64,000 nucleotides of DNA from Myxococcales bacterium (GCA_013298625.1 JAAFIF010000008.1:88568-152567), one strand, 5' to 3'. Positions 7,833-17,315 are shown, numbered from the stretch's first letter. Program-made: numbers and translations. Notes: a model not told the origin generated them from the letters alone.

Positions 7833-9329
7833 ATGAGCGAAGAGAAGACAGACGAAATCAAGCCCACGAAATCAATTTCGGCTACCCGGCGCCTCGCGCT
7901 TGCGGTCGCGGCGACGGCGCTCGCGACGGCGGGGCTCGTCGGCCTGTTGATCAACGTGTTCGAGAAGAAGACCGAGGCGCGAAACCCGTTCTTTCGCGTC
8001 GTCGAGCTCAACGAGAGGACGGACGACCCTGCGGTGTGGGGGCGCAATTTTCCCCTGCAGTATGACGGGTACCGTCGAACGGTGGACATGCAGCGCACGC
8101 GATGGGGCGGCAGCGAGGCGATGCCCCACACCCCCACGGCGCGCGACTCGCGCACGACCGTCGCGCAAAACCGCCTCCAAGAAGACCCCAACCTCGTCAC
8201 CATGTGGAACGGCTACGCCTTCGCCGTCGACTTTCGCGAAGAGCGCGGCCACGCCTTCATGCTGGTCGATCAAGAGACCACGCAGCGCCAGGTCGTCGTG
8301 CGCCAGCCCGGCAGCTGCCTGCACTGCCACGCCTCGATGTGGACCGCGTACAACCGCCTCGGCAACGGCGACATCTTTCGCGGCTTCGAGGCGGTCAACC
8401 ACATGCCGTACGCCGAAGCGCGCACCCACGTGCAGCACCCGGTGTCGTGCATCGACTGCCACGACCCGGCGACGATGGCGCTGCGCGTGACGAGGCCCGC
8501 GTTCATCGAGGGGATTCGCTCGTTCTACGCGTCCCGCGGCCGGCCCAACTTCGACCCCAACCGAGACGCAACCCACCAAGAGATGCGCTCGTACGTGTGC
8601 GGTCAGTGCCACGTCGAGTACTACTTTCGGGGACCCGACAAGCGCCTGACCTTTCCGTGGTCCAACGGCATGCGCGCGGACGACATCCTCGCGTACTACG
8701 AGCGCGACGGGCACCGCGACTGGACCCACCGCGAGTCCGGCGCGCGGGTGCTCAAGGCGCAGCACCCCGAGTTCGAGATGTACAACCAGGGCATCCACGC
8801 GCGGGCCGGCGTCTCGTGCGCGGATTGCCACATGCCCTACCGCCGCGAGGGCGCGCTCAAGATCAGCGACCACCACATTCGCAGCCCTCTGCTCAACATC
8901 GCCAACGCGTGCCAGACCTGCCACCGCGTCAGCGAAACAGAGCTGCGCGACCGCGCCGAGGCGATCCAGAACCGCACCCACGAGATGCGCGACCGCGCGA
9001 TGGGCGTGCTCGTCGAGCTCATCCACGGGATCGGCGCCGCGCGCACCGGCGGCGCGACGGACGAGCAGCTCGCTGGCGCGAGGCTCGAGCAGATGCGCGC
9101 GCAGTTCTTGTTGGACTTCGTCGAAGCCGAGAACTCGTCGGGCTTTCACGCCCCAGGAGAAGCGGGCCGCGTGCTCTTTCTCTCCATCGACCACGCGCAC
9201 CAGGGGCTTCGCTCGCTCGGCGCGCGCCCCTCGCTCGTCCCGCTGCAGACGAGCGCGGCCGACGCAGCGACGAGCTACAGCGCAGCGGACGGCGGCAGCG
9301 CGGCGATGGACGCCAGCGCCCGCGACTGA
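7833..9329 (+). CDS. nrfA: NrfA, ammonia-forming pentaheme cytochrome c nitrite reductase
   Basis: A 498-residue periplasmic enzyme catalysing six-electron reduction of nitrite to ammonium. An N-terminal hydrophobic segment (about residues 28-50) serves as signal or anchor. Heme motifs are CLHCH (162-166), CIDCH (206-210), CGQCH (256-260), CADCH (329-333) and CQTCH (360-364). The third is followed by VEYYF, as in known NrfA, where the Tyr lies beside the active site and the calcium site. KAQHPEFE and ADCHMPY are further hallmarks. The first heme motif ends in His rather than the CXXCK lysine of the enterobacterial enzyme, placing it with CXXCH-type NrfA. ATG 7833 follows nrfH directly. Confidence 0.95.
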   Translation: MSEEKTDEIKPTKSISATRRLALAVAATALATAGLVGLLINVFEKKTEARNPFFRVVELNERTDDPAVWGRNFPLQYDGYRRTVDMQRTRWGGSEAMPHTPTARDSRTTVAQNRLQEDPNLVTMWNGYAFAVDFREERGHAFMLVDQETTQRQVVVRQPGSCLHCHASMWTAYNRLGNGDIFRGFEAVNHMPYAEARTHVQHPVSCIDCHDPATMALRVTRPAFIEGIRSFYASRGRPNFDPNRDATHQEMRSYVCGQCHVEYYFRGPDKRLTFPWSNGMRADDILAYYERDGHRDWTHRESGARVLKAQHPEFEMYNQGIHARAGVSCADCHMPYRREGALKISDHHIRSPLLNIANACQTCHRVSETELRDRAEAIQNRTHEMRDRAMGVLVELIHGIGAARTGGATDEQLAGARLEQMRAQFLLDFVEAENSSGFHAPGEAGRVLFLSIDHAHQGLRSLGARPSLVPLQTSAADAATSYSAADGGSAAMDASARD

Positions 9330-9347
9330 GCTCGGCGCTCGCTCGAA

Positions 9348-11456
9348 TCAGCGCACACGAATTCGAGCGTCGACCGCGATCACGCCCGTCGGGGACGCGA
9401 TCAGCGGGTTGACGTCGACCTCGCTCACCTCGGACAGGTCCTCCATGAGCTGCGCGACGCGCAGGATGGCGTCGACGAGCGCGTCGCGATCCACCGCAGG
9501 AGCGCCGCGAAATCCGTCGAGCAGCGCCCTCGCCCGCACCTGCTCGGTCATCGCGCGCGCGTCGACGTCGCGCAGGGGCGAGACGCGAAACACCACGTCC
9601 TTCCAGAGCTCGACCTGGACGCCGCCGAGGCCGAAGGCGACGAGCGCGCCGTAGTCTGCGTCGCGCGTGGCGCCGACGAAGGTCTCGACGCCCGGCGCGA
9701 CCATCTCTTGCACGAGCGCGCCCTGCATCTGCGCGGCGAGGCCCTGCGCGGCGAGGCGCTCGCTCATCGCTCGGTACGCTTCGCGTACGTGCTCGGGGCC
9801 TTCGAGGGCGAGGATCACTCCGCCGACGTCGCTCTTGTGCGTGATCGTGTCGGACACGAGCTTGAGGGCGACCTGCTGCACGCCGGACTCGGCCTTGGCG
9901 CGCGCGGTGAAATCGGCGGCTTCGTCCGCGGATCGAGCGACAAACGACCGGGGAATTCTCAGCCCGTACGCGTCGAGCACGGTTTGCACCTCCGCGGGGT
10001 CGAGCCAGCGTGGTCCCGCGGACTGGACGACGGCGCGCGCGCGGTCGCGATCGATGCCCGACGGGACGACGCGCCGTCCCTCGGGCTTCGCGAGCCACTC
10101 GCCGTACCGCGCGGCCTTCGCGAGCGCCGCCGCCGCGCTCTCGGGAAACGCGTAGCTCGGATAGCGCCCCTCTCGCAGCGTCCGCACGGCCTCGGGCACG
10201 CCGCGGCGCCCCATGAAGCACGTGGCCACGCACTTGTCGCTCGCGCTCGCGCCGGCGCGGATCGCGTTGGCGACGTCGCTCGCGTCCGTCACGATGGGCG
10301 TGACGAAGAGCACGAGGACCATGTCGACCTCGGGCGCGGCGAGCAAGAGCGAGAGCGCGCGCTCGTACTGCGCGCTCGACGCGCTGGCGATCATGTCGAC
10401 CGGGTTCTTCACCGAGGCTTCGGCCGGCAAGAACGTTGCGAGCGCGCGCTGTGTCTCTTCGCTGAGCCGCGCGACTTCGAGCCCGCGCGACTCGCACGCG
10501 TCGCTAGCCATGATCCCGGGACCGCCGGCGTTGGTGAGGATGGCGACGCGCTTTCCACGCGGGACAGGCTGACTCGCGAGGAGCATCGCGACGTCGAAGA
10601 GCTCGTCGATGGTGTCCGTGCGAAGGACGCCCGCTTGCCCGAGCAGCGCGTCGACCGCGACGTCCATGCCCGCGAGCGACCCGGTGTGCGAGCTCGCCGC
10701 GCGCGCGCCGGCCTCGGTGCGACCAGACTTCACCACGACGATGGGCTTTGCGCGCGAGACCGTGCGGGCGAGCTCCATGAACTTCTGAGAATTTCCGAGG
10801 TTTTCGAGGTAGAGCAGGATGACTCGCGTGGCGGGATCAGCGCCCCAGTATTCAACCAGGTCGTTGCCCGAGACGTCCGCTTTGTTGCCCACGCTCACGA
10901 ACTGCGAGACGCCGATCCCGAGCTCGCGCGCGTACTCCAAGATGGCCAGGCCGAGCGCGCCGGACTGCGACGAGAACGCGACGTTTCCGTAGGGCGGCTG
11001 CGTGGTGGCGAAGGTCGCGTTGAGCGCCACCTCGGGGTCGGCGTTGACGATCCCCAGGCAGTTGGGCCCCACCATGCGCATCCCGTAGTGACGCACGATC
11101 GCGACGAGCTTCTCTTGCAGCGCCCTTCCCTCGGCGCCCACTTCGGCGAAGCCCGCGGTGATCACCACCACCGCGCGCACGCCCTTGCGTCCGCACGCCT
11201 CGACGGCGTCGCACACCTGCTTCGCCGGAACCACCACCACCGCGAGGTCCACCGCGTCGGGAACCTCCTCGATCGTCGGGTACGCCTTCACCGACTGAAC
11301 CACGGACGCCTTGGGATTCACCGGGTACACCGCGCCCGCGAAGCCTCCCTCGATCAAATTGTGAAACACCTCCGCGGCGATCGTCCCTCGCTGGCGCGAA
11401 GCGCCGATGACGGCCACGGAGCGGGGCTTGAGCAGCGGGTCGAGCGACTCGTTCAT
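9348..11456 (-). CDS. NDP-forming acyl-CoA synthetase (fused alpha-beta subunits)
   Basis: A 702-residue protein of the ADP-forming acetyl/acyl-CoA synthetase family. Domains in order are an N-terminal CoA-binding Rossmann domain (SVAVIGAS), two succinyl-CoA-ligase-like domains with the phosphorylatable His in SSHTGS, and a C-terminal ATP-grasp domain (ALKLVSDTITHKSDVGGV, ending EVDVNPLI). It interconverts acyl-CoA with acid plus ATP by way of a phosphohistidine. There is no GNAT domain, so it is not a Pat-type protein acetyltransferase fusion. The frame opens at 11639, but ATG 11456 gives the family's standard start (NESLDPLLKPRSVAVIGAS). It is divergent from the transporter at 11590 with a 133-bp gap. 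Confidence 0.9.
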   Translation of the reverse strand: MNESLDPLLKPRSVAVIGASRQRGTIAAEVFHNLIEGGFAGAVYPVNPKASVVQSVKAYPTIEEVPDAVDLAVVVVPAKQVCDAVEACGRKGVRAVVVITAGFAEVGAEGRALQEKLVAIVRHYGMRMVGPNCLGIVNADPEVALNATFATTQPPYGNVAFSSQSGALGLAILEYARELGIGVSQFVSVGNKADVSGNDLVEYWGADPATRVILLYLENLGNSQKFMELARTVSRAKPIVVVKSGRTEAGARAASSHTGSLAGMDVAVDALLGQAGVLRTDTIDELFDVAMLLASQPVPRGKRVAILTNAGGPGIMASDACESRGLEVARLSEETQRALATFLPAEASVKNPVDMIASASSAQYERALSLLLAAPEVDMVLVLFVTPIVTDASDVANAIRAGASASDKCVATCFMGRRGVPEAVRTLREGRYPSYAFPESAAAALAKAARYGEWLAKPEGRRVVPSGIDRDRARAVVQSAGPRWLDPAEVQTVLDAYGLRIPRSFVARSADEAADFTARAKAESGVQQVALKLVSDTITHKSDVGGVILALEGPEHVREAYRAMSERLAAQGLAAQMQGALVQEMVAPGVETFVGATRDADYGALVAFGLGGVQVELWKDVVFRVSPLRDVDARAMTEQVRARALLDGFRGAPAVDRDALVDAILRVAQLMEDLSEVSEVDVNPLIASPTGVIAVDARIRVR

Positions 11457-11589
11457 CGCCGCGGATTTGCGCGAATTCCAAGGCGCTTCGCAACGACTTC
11501 TGCGCGACCAACGGCGCGCAATCGACGCGCGCCACGCGCGATCGGTGCGCCTATGCCCGCGCGCCTCGAGTGCGACACAATGCCGAGCG

Positions 11590-12954
11590 ATGACAGACCG
11601 CGCCGATCGCAAGCAGCCTGCGCTCTCTCTCGCGCTCAAGCTCGCCTACGGGAGCGGCGACTTCGGGATCAGCGTGACCAACACCATCGTCGCGCTGCTG
11701 TTCGGGATGTTTCTCACCGACGTCGTGGGCCTGCGCGCGCGGTACGCAGCGGCCGCGGTGTTTCTCGGGCGGACGTGGGACTACGTCAACGACCCGATCG
11801 TCGGATACCTCTCGGACAGGACGCGCTCGCGCTGGGGCCGACGCAGGCCGTGGCTGTTGTTCGCGGCGCCGCCGTTCGCGCTGGCCTTCGCCATGATGTG
11901 GTGGCGCCCGCCGCTGTCTTCGCAGCTCGGGCTCGCTGTGTACTACGCGCTCGCGTACCTCGTGTTCGACTCGACGATGACCGCGGTCTCGACGCCGTAC
12001 TACGCGCTCACGCCAGAGATCACCGACGACTACGACGAGCGCACGTCGCTGACGAGCTATCGCATGGCGTTCTCGATCGTCGGCGCGCTCGTGGCGTTTA
12101 CGCTACCGCTGGCGCTGATCGGTCGAATGCGCGCTGAAAACGCAGGCAGAGTGCTCGCGATGGGGCTCGGATTCGGGCTGATCGGCGCGCTTCCGTTCTG
12201 GGTCGTGTTCGCCAAGGTGCGCGAGCAGCGCGGGCGCGACGACGACGAGCCGCCGGGCCTGCGCGAGTCGCTGCGCGCGGCGCTGAAGAACACGCCGTTT
12301 CGCTTCGCCGCGACGATCTTCTTGCTCACGTGGGTGGCGGTCGACATCGTGCTCGCGTCGCTGCTGTACTTCTTGAAGTACCGCATGCGCCTCGAAGCCG
12401 AGAGCGACCTGGTGTCCGGGACGATCTTCGTCGTCGCGCTCTTGTCGCTGCCGGGATGGGAGTACCTCGCGCGCCGATGGGACAAACGGCGAGCGTATTT
12501 GCTGGGAATCTCGTTCTGGGCCGTGATCCAGCTCGTCCTGGTGATGATCGCGCCCGAGTGGGGCCTCGCCGCCGCGCTCGGCTGCGCGGCGCTCGGGGGG
12601 CTGGGCGTCGGCGCGGCGCACGTCTTGTCGTGGGCGATGCTGCCGGACGCCGTCGAGTGGGACGAGTTTCACACGGGCAAGCGGCACGAAGGGATGTTCT
12701 ACGCGCTGGTGAGCCTCGCGCAGAAGGTCGCGTCCTCGCTCGCCGTCCCCGCGGCGCTGCTCATCCTCGACGCGACCGGCTACGTCCCCAACGCAGCGAC
12801 GCAGAGCCCCGCGGCCATCACAGGAATCCGCGTGATGTTCGGCCCGATCCCCGCGCTCTTGCTGCTGCTCGCGCTGCTGGTCGCGTGGCGCTATCCCCTC
12901 TCGCGCGAAGAGCACGAGCGCATCCGCGCCGAGCTTCGATCGCGCAGCGAGTGA
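11590..12954 (+). CDS. GPH-family (MelB-like) MFS sugar transporter
   Basis: A 454-residue, 12-helix membrane protein of the glycoside-pentoside-hexuronide:cation symporter group. KLAYGSGDFG near the N-terminus and RTWDYVNDPIVGYLSDRT followed by RWGRRRPW are the diagnostic GPH loops, including the Asp residues that in MelB bind the coupling cation. ATG 11590 lies just before the conserved N-terminus. The likely role is cation-coupled uptake of a glycoside or other small polar solute. No sugar-utilisation gene adjoins it, so the substrate is open. It ends 11 bp before the convergent DUF2804 gene. Confidence 0.88.
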   Translation: MTDRADRKQPALSLALKLAYGSGDFGISVTNTIVALLFGMFLTDVVGLRARYAAAAVFLGRTWDYVNDPIVGYLSDRTRSRWGRRRPWLLFAAPPFALAFAMMWWRPPLSSQLGLAVYYALAYLVFDSTMTAVSTPYYALTPEITDDYDERTSLTSYRMAFSIVGALVAFTLPLALIGRMRAENAGRVLAMGLGFGLIGALPFWVVFAKVREQRGRDDDEPPGLRESLRAALKNTPFRFAATIFLLTWVAVDIVLASLLYFLKYRMRLEAESDLVSGTIFVVALLSLPGWEYLARRWDKRRAYLLGISFWAVIQLVLVMIAPEWGLAAALGCAALGGLGVGAAHVLSWAMLPDAVEWDEFHTGKRHEGMFYALVSLAQKVASSLAVPAALLILDATGYVPNAATQSPAAITGIRVMFGPIPALLLLLALLVAWRYPLSREEHERIRAELRSRSE

Positions 12955-12965
12955 TCACCGACCGC

Positions 12966-13967
12966 TCACCAGCGGGTGTCTTGTTGCTCGGTCACGCCGA
13001 GCGCGTTGCGCACGGTGTGCGTGCGGCCGTCGGCGGTGCGAACGGTCCCTTCGAACGCGCCGACCGCTTGAACGAACCGCGACGAGACCACGACGAGATC
13101 GCGGTTCTCCCTGTGAAAATCCTGTGCAACGAACCGAAGGTCCACGGCTCCGCACTCGGTCGTCACGCTCCACGGCGCGCGCGCGTCGGACGCGTCGGGC
13201 GTGATGCGCCCCTCGCCCACGCCGATCAGCTCGTCGCCGATCCACACGGCGCACTCGGGCGCGCCGACGAAGCCTTGAACGAGGTTCATGGCGAACGGCG
13301 CGCCGTCGTCGCAGCGGCCCATCGCGTAGGCCCACTTCCACTGCGTCCTTCGCCCGAGCAGGCCCTGGGTGAGATCGAAGCCTCCCCGGCCGCCCTCGAG
13401 CGCGTAGCGTCGATCGCCGACCCGCACCGCGCCGCGCGCGGCCAGCAGCGAGCGCTTCTCGGTCACGTCGACGACGCCGTCGGGGATCTTGGCGACCGCC
13501 GTGATCGAGGGAGGCGCGAGGGCGGCGTCGAGCGCGGCTTCGATGGCGATCACGCCGGTGCGCACGTCGATGACCAGCGATCCGTCGCTGGTTTTCTCCA
13601 AGCGAAAGCGATTTCGTCCGAGCGAGAAGTGCGCCGTCACGCCGTCGCGCGGGTCGTCGAACACGCGGCACGCCGTCGTGGGTCCGAGCGACGACTCGTG
13701 CGCCACGATCCTGCGCTCGCGGGCGTCGTAGACGTACGCGAACGCCGTCGCGCTGTAGCCCAAGCGCACGACCGCGGCAGCGGCGAACAGCTCGTCCGTG
13801 GCGATGGCGGCGTAGAGCCAGCGCTTCTCGCGGGCGATTCGGACGAGCGGGTTGCCCTCGACGCGCGAGAGGTCCACGCCGCGGATCGAGCCGCGGTACG
13901 AGCCGAAGCGAAGCGCGCCCGTGCTCGGGTCGATCGCAGAACTGGGGGCGGGTTCGAGCGTTCGCAT
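12966..13967 (-). CDS. DUF2804 domain protein
   Basis: A 333-residue soluble protein matching the DUF2804 family over most of its length; recognisable segments include GFDLTQGLLGRRTQWKWA and CGAVDLRF. The family is a lipocalin/carotenoid-hydratase-like beta-barrel type of unknown function, found in bacteria and fungi. The frame continues upstream to 14075, but ATG 13967 fits better because the extra residues are Arg-rich and would overlap the divergent NUDIX gene promoter. The intergenic space to the NUDIX start is 71 bp. No catalytic residues can be assigned. Confidence 0.78.
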   Translation of the reverse strand: MRTLEPAPSSAIDPSTGALRFGSYRGSIRGVDLSRVEGNPLVRIAREKRWLYAAIATDELFAAAAVVRLGYSATAFAYVYDARERRIVAHESSLGPTTACRVFDDPRDGVTAHFSLGRNRFRLEKTSDGSLVIDVRTGVIAIEAALDAALAPPSITAVAKIPDGVVDVTEKRSLLAARGAVRVGDRRYALEGGRGGFDLTQGLLGRRTQWKWAYAMGRCDDGAPFAMNLVQGFVGAPECAVWIGDELIGVGEGRITPDASDARAPWSVTTECGAVDLRFVAQDFHRENRDLVVVSSRFVQAVGAFEGTVRTADGRTHTVRNALGVTEQQDTRW

Positions 13968-14038
13968 GACGGAGTTGGCGAAGGGTACTGCAAATCGCCG
14001 CGCGGCTCGCGCGCATCGGGTACACCACCGGCGCTGTG

Positions 14039-15010
14039 ATGGACGTACGCGAGATCGACTGGGAGCGATGGACACCGACGGACACGGCGACGCTGCTGTT
14101 CGTCATTCAACAGGGACGCGCGCTGCTGATCCGCAAGAAGCGCGGCTTGGGCGCGGGAAAGATCAACGCCCCCGGCGGCAGGCTCGAGCCCGGCGAGCGG
14201 GCGATCGACGCCGCCGTGCGCGAGGTGCGCGAAGAGCTCGGCGTCACGCCGATCGCGCCGAGGGAGCGCGGGACGCTCGCGTTCGAGTTCGTCGACGGCT
14301 ACCGCTTGTTGTGCCACGTGTTCTCGAGCGACCGCTGCGAGGGCGAGGCGATCGAGACCGACGAGGCAGTTCCGTTGTGGACCGCGCTCGACGAGATTCC
14401 GTACGGCGAGATGTGGGCGGACGACGCGCTGTGGTTGCCCAAGATGCTGGCGGGGTGCGGCTTCAGCGGGCGCTTTGTCTTCGACGGCGATCGTCTGCTC
14501 TCGCACGAGCTCACCCTGCGCGACCCGGCGGCGGCGCTGTTTGCGCGGCTCGATTCGCTGGCGATCGCGCACGAGACCCGCGCGCACCCGCCGGTGTTCA
14601 CCGTCGCGCAAGCGCAGCGGCATCGCCCCGCGGACGAGCGCGGCGTGCACGTGAAGAACCTCTTCGTGCGCGACAAGAAGGGCTCGATGTGGCTCGTGAC
14701 CGTGCGCGAAGACCGCGCGCTCGACCTCGCGCAGCTCGCCTCGGCCATCGGGACGAAGCACTTGTCCTTCGCCTCGTACGACCGACTTCGAGAGTTCTTG
14801 GGCGTCGAGCCAGGTTCGGTGACGCCCTTCGCGGTGCTCAACGACCGCGGCAACCAGGTGAAGCTGGTGTTGGACGCGACGCTCGCCACCGAAGCGATGG
14901 TGCGCTGTCACCCGCTGTGCAACGACCGGACGACCGGCGTTTCGGGCGCGGATTTGCTGCGCTTTGCGGAGGATTGCAGGCACGCGCCGCTGCTGGTCGC
15001 GCTGCCGTGA
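14039..15010 (+). CDS. NUDIX hydrolase fused to prolyl-tRNA-editing (YbaK/PrdX) domain
   Basis: A 323-residue two-domain protein. Residues about 10-150 are a MutT-like NUDIX domain with an exact Nudix box (G-x5-E-x7-RE-V-x-EE-x-[12 protein letters not shown] then REVREELGV) and ARIRKKRG-type lead-in, resembling 8-oxo-(d)GTP pyrophosphatases. Residues about 178-323 match the free-standing trans-editing domain PrdX/ProXp ([35 protein letters not shown] [21 protein letters not shown]). That domain deacylates Ala-tRNA-Pro or related mischarged tRNAs. The join suggests one polypeptide guarding both nucleotide pool and translation. ATG 14039 directly follows a GTG at 14036 that could also start it. 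Confidence 0.85.
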   Translation: MDVREIDWERWTPTDTATLLFVIQQGRALLIRKKRGLGAGKINAPGGRLEPGERAIDAAVREVREELGVTPIAPRERGTLAFEFVDGYRLLCHVFSSDRCEGEAIETDEAVPLWTALDEIPYGEMWADDALWLPKMLAGCGFSGRFVFDGDRLLSHELTLRDPAAALFARLDSLAIAHETRAHPPVFTVAQAQRHRPADERGVHVKNLFVRDKKGSMWLVTVREDRALDLAQLASAIGTKHLSFASYDRLREFLGVEPGSVTPFAVLNDRGNQVKLVLDATLATEAMVRCHPLCNDRTTGVSGADLLRFAEDCRHAPLLVALP

Positions 15011-15020
15011 GCGCCCGCGC

Positions 15021-15986
15021 TCAGCGGTACCAGTAGTAGATCCCCGTCGCGAACATCGAGAGCTCGAACGCGAGCAGCGCTGCAGAGAAGCCCCCCACCG
15101 CGCGACGACGGTGCGAGTTGGATCGGCCGCGGATCATCGAGCTCACGAGCTTCGCGGCGATCGGCGCGAGCACGATGCCGATGAGCGCGCCGGGCGCGAT
15201 CGGGTCGCAGCAGCCCGAGACCTCGCAGTTGAGGTTGGCCCCCTCGCCGTCGGAAGTCCCCACCCAACAACGGCTCGGCACGAGCGCGAAATAGATGGGA
15301 ACTCCCAGCAAAAACAGCACCGCTGCGATCGACCCGAGCACGCTGAGCAGCACGCCCTGAAGATCCGTGCGGCTCACCTCGGTCGCGTGCTCGACGGGCG
15401 GCGCGTTGCGCACGACCTTCGCAAACGCGTCGATCAGCCGCCGAGCGCGCTGGGCGTCGTGCTGCGCGTGCGCGAAGATGTGCAGGTTGGCCTTGATGAG
15501 CCCTTCATCGTCGAGCTCGACCTGACGCACGCCCTCGGCGAGCAGCGCGCGCACGCCGTCTCGCAGATCGCGCGATGCGAGCACGTAGCGGAGCGTCTCG
15601 TCGTCGCTGTCCGTATCGATGTAGACCGCGTTGTCGAAGACGGGGTCTCCGCTCTGAAACTCTCTCGAGATGCCGGTCGCGACCGCCTCGCGGTCATCGT
15701 CGTTCTCTTCGCGCAGAGCGATCTTCATCGGCCGCAGCGCGCGGTGCGCCGACGCGGGCTTGGATCGGTACGCCTCGGACGACGGCGCGCGTGCGCTCGC
15801 CGCGCCCACGCCGTACGGCGCGGACAGATACACGTGCGACCCCGAGCCGCTGTAGTACTTCACGACCAACGCCGGTGATCCGTCGAGGTCGAAGACAAAC
15901 TCTTGGGACTCGGGCGTCGTGTGCGCCAACTCGCGCAGCTGCCGAATGAGATCCGCCTCGGCGTCGCCCTCGCTCAGCTCTGTCAT
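15021..15986 (-). CDS. Membrane protein of unknown function
   Basis: A 321-residue protein with a soluble N-terminal part of about 215 residues, acidic and rich in Asp/Glu (ENDDDREAV, DTDSDDETL), and a C-terminal part with about four hydrophobic segments. The loop between the first two contains several Cys (SRCWVG, CEVSGCCDP) that could form disulfides outside the membrane. I do not recognise a family. ATG 15986 is the first sensible start; the open frame beyond it overlaps the divergent P460-like lipoprotein, which begins 33 bp away. Confidence 0.7.
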   Translation of the reverse strand: MTELSEGDAEADLIRQLRELAHTTPESQEFVFDLDGSPALVVKYYSGSGSHVYLSAPYGVGAASARAPSSEAYRSKPASAHRALRPMKIALREENDDDREAVATGISREFQSGDPVFDNAVYIDTDSDDETLRYVLASRDLRDGVRALLAEGVRQVELDDEGLIKANLHIFAHAQHDAQRARRLIDAFAKVVRNAPPVEHATEVSRTDLQGVLLSVLGSIAAVLFLLGVPIYFALVPSRCWVGTSDGEGANLNCEVSGCCDPIAPGALIGIVLAPIAAKLVSSMIRGRSNSHRRRAVGGFSAALLAFELSMFATGIYYWYR

Positions 15987-16019
15987 AGCGAGAATGATCG
16001 CATGGGGTACGATCAGCCG

Positions 16020-16712
16020 ATGCGCATCGGCCTGCTTTTTACGCTCGCGTTGTGGACGCTCGTTGCCTGTCAGCCGAGGCCGCGGCGGCCCGTCGACGGT
16101 GGCGACGCGACGATCGAAGACGAAGACGACGCGGAGGCCTCGGTCGACAGCGGCGCCAACGCCGATGCGAGCGTCGATCGCGCGAGCGCGCCGGACGTCG
16201 TGTTCGACGAAGAAGGCGGGCTGCAAGCGGGGCCGCAGACGCCGCCGCAGGGACGGGCGGCGCTCGTTCCGTGGCTGCAAGAGGGGGACTATCGGCGGTG
16301 GGATTGCCAGCGCAACGCGCACGTCGCGCCCGCGCCTTCGGCCCACGCGCAGACGCGGATCTGCTTCAACACGGCGTGGATCAACACGCTTCCGTCGCAG
16401 GTTTTCCCAGTCGGCGCCGCGGCGGTCAAAGAGCTCTACAACCCTGCGCTGACCGAGATCGTCGGCTACGCGGTGATGCTCAAAGTAGGCGCCGGCAACA
16501 ACCCCGCGGACTGGTACTGGTATCAGCGCGTCCCGGCGGGCACCGTCAACCCAGCGCTCCCCGAGCCGATCGAGCCGGACGGAACCGTGGCAGACCGCGT
16601 CGGCACCGGCGGCAACGCGCTTCGCTTGTGCGCGAGCTGCCACTCGACCGCGGGCGAAGCGGGCACGCGCGGCCACCACTACGCGTTTACGCTCGACGGC
16701 TCGGAGTACTGA
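16020..16712 (+). CDS. Cytochrome P460-like heme lipoprotein
   Basis: A 230-residue lipoprotein. The signal peptide ends in the lipobox LVAC (Cys at about residue 20), and is followed by an Asp/Ala-rich linker to about residue 75. The rest resembles the cytochrome P460/c'-beta fold: FPVGAAAVKELYN, YAVMLKVG, DWYWYQ, then a single C-terminal CASCH heme site (204-208) followed by HHYAFT. Characterised P460 proteins oxidise hydroxylamine or bind NO in the periplasm; whether the Lys crosslink is formed here cannot be told. ATG 16020 is 33 bp from the divergent membrane-protein gene. The nrfHA operon 7 kb away would provide a related nitrogen-oxide context. Confidence 0.65.
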   Translation: MRIGLLFTLALWTLVACQPRPRRPVDGGDATIEDEDDAEASVDSGANADASVDRASAPDVVFDEEGGLQAGPQTPPQGRAALVPWLQEGDYRRWDCQRNAHVAPAPSAHAQTRICFNTAWINTLPSQVFPVGAAAVKELYNPALTEIVGYAVMLKVGAGNNPADWYWYQRVPAGTVNPALPEPIEPDGTVADRVGTGGNALRLCASCHSTAGEAGTRGHHYAFTLDGSEY

Positions 16713-16753
16713 CGCTCGCGGTGGTGCGTCCGATCAGCGCGCCGTAAGTGATC

Positions 16754-16772
16754 GCTAAGCGTGAGCTAAGCG
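16754..16772. repeat. Direct repeat GCTAAGCG x2, 11-bp spacing
   Basis: GCTAAGCG occurs at 16754-16761 and again at 16765-16772, one helical turn apart, 33 bp before the start of the lipoprotein at 16806. It could be a regulator site in that promoter or chance. Confidence 0.3.
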
Positions 16773-16805
16773 CGGTGCGCGCCTGGGCGAGGCAAGACTC
16801 TGCGC

Positions 16806-17315
16806 ATGCCGCTCACTCGCACGTGGACTCGACTCGCGCTCGCGCTGATCACCGCTTCGATGGCGACGAGCACCGGATGCAAGCCTTCACCGACGAAGGT
16901 GGTCGATCACTATCTCTCGCTTGCGCAGACGGGCGACTCCGACTCGCCCGCGGCGCGGATTCGTCGCGCCACGCTGCTGATCAACGCCAATCGACTTCGC
17001 CGCGAGGATCCTGGGGAGTACGCGTTCGCGGCGCGCTGCGTGCTCGACCTGCAGAGCGCGCGAGAGCGACCGCCGAGCGAGTGTCTCGGCCCGATGCGCC
17101 GCATGTTCGCCGACGCGCGCGAGGTGGCTCGGTCCGACGAGCGCGAGGCCCCGACGCAATCGTGCGTGTACAGCCCGACGAGCGACGAGCGCAGCGCCGC
17201 TGGGTGTCGACGGCGCTGCGGCGGGAGCGCGGATCGGGGCTGCTTCGGGCCGTGCGCGATCGAAGCAGCGATTCGCATCAACAGCGCGATGACTGGCTGC
17301 GGAACCTCGTTCTGA
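16806..17315 (+). CDS. Cys-rich lipoprotein of unknown function
   Basis: A 169-residue protein with a type II signal peptide ending at the lipobox STGC (Cys about residue 25), followed by a short helical-looking region and a C-terminal domain with many Cys (CRRRC, DRGCFGPC) suited to disulfides. No family is recognised. ATG 16806 is the only start compatible with a signal sequence. It is convergent with the histidine kinase at 17349. Confidence 0.62.
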   Translation: MPLTRTWTRLALALITASMATSTGCKPSPTKVVDHYLSLAQTGDSDSPAARIRRATLLINANRLRREDPGEYAFAARCVLDLQSARERPPSECLGPMRRMFADAREVARSDEREAPTQSCVYSPTSDERSAAGCRRRCGGSADRGCFGPCAIEAAIRINSAMTGCGTSF

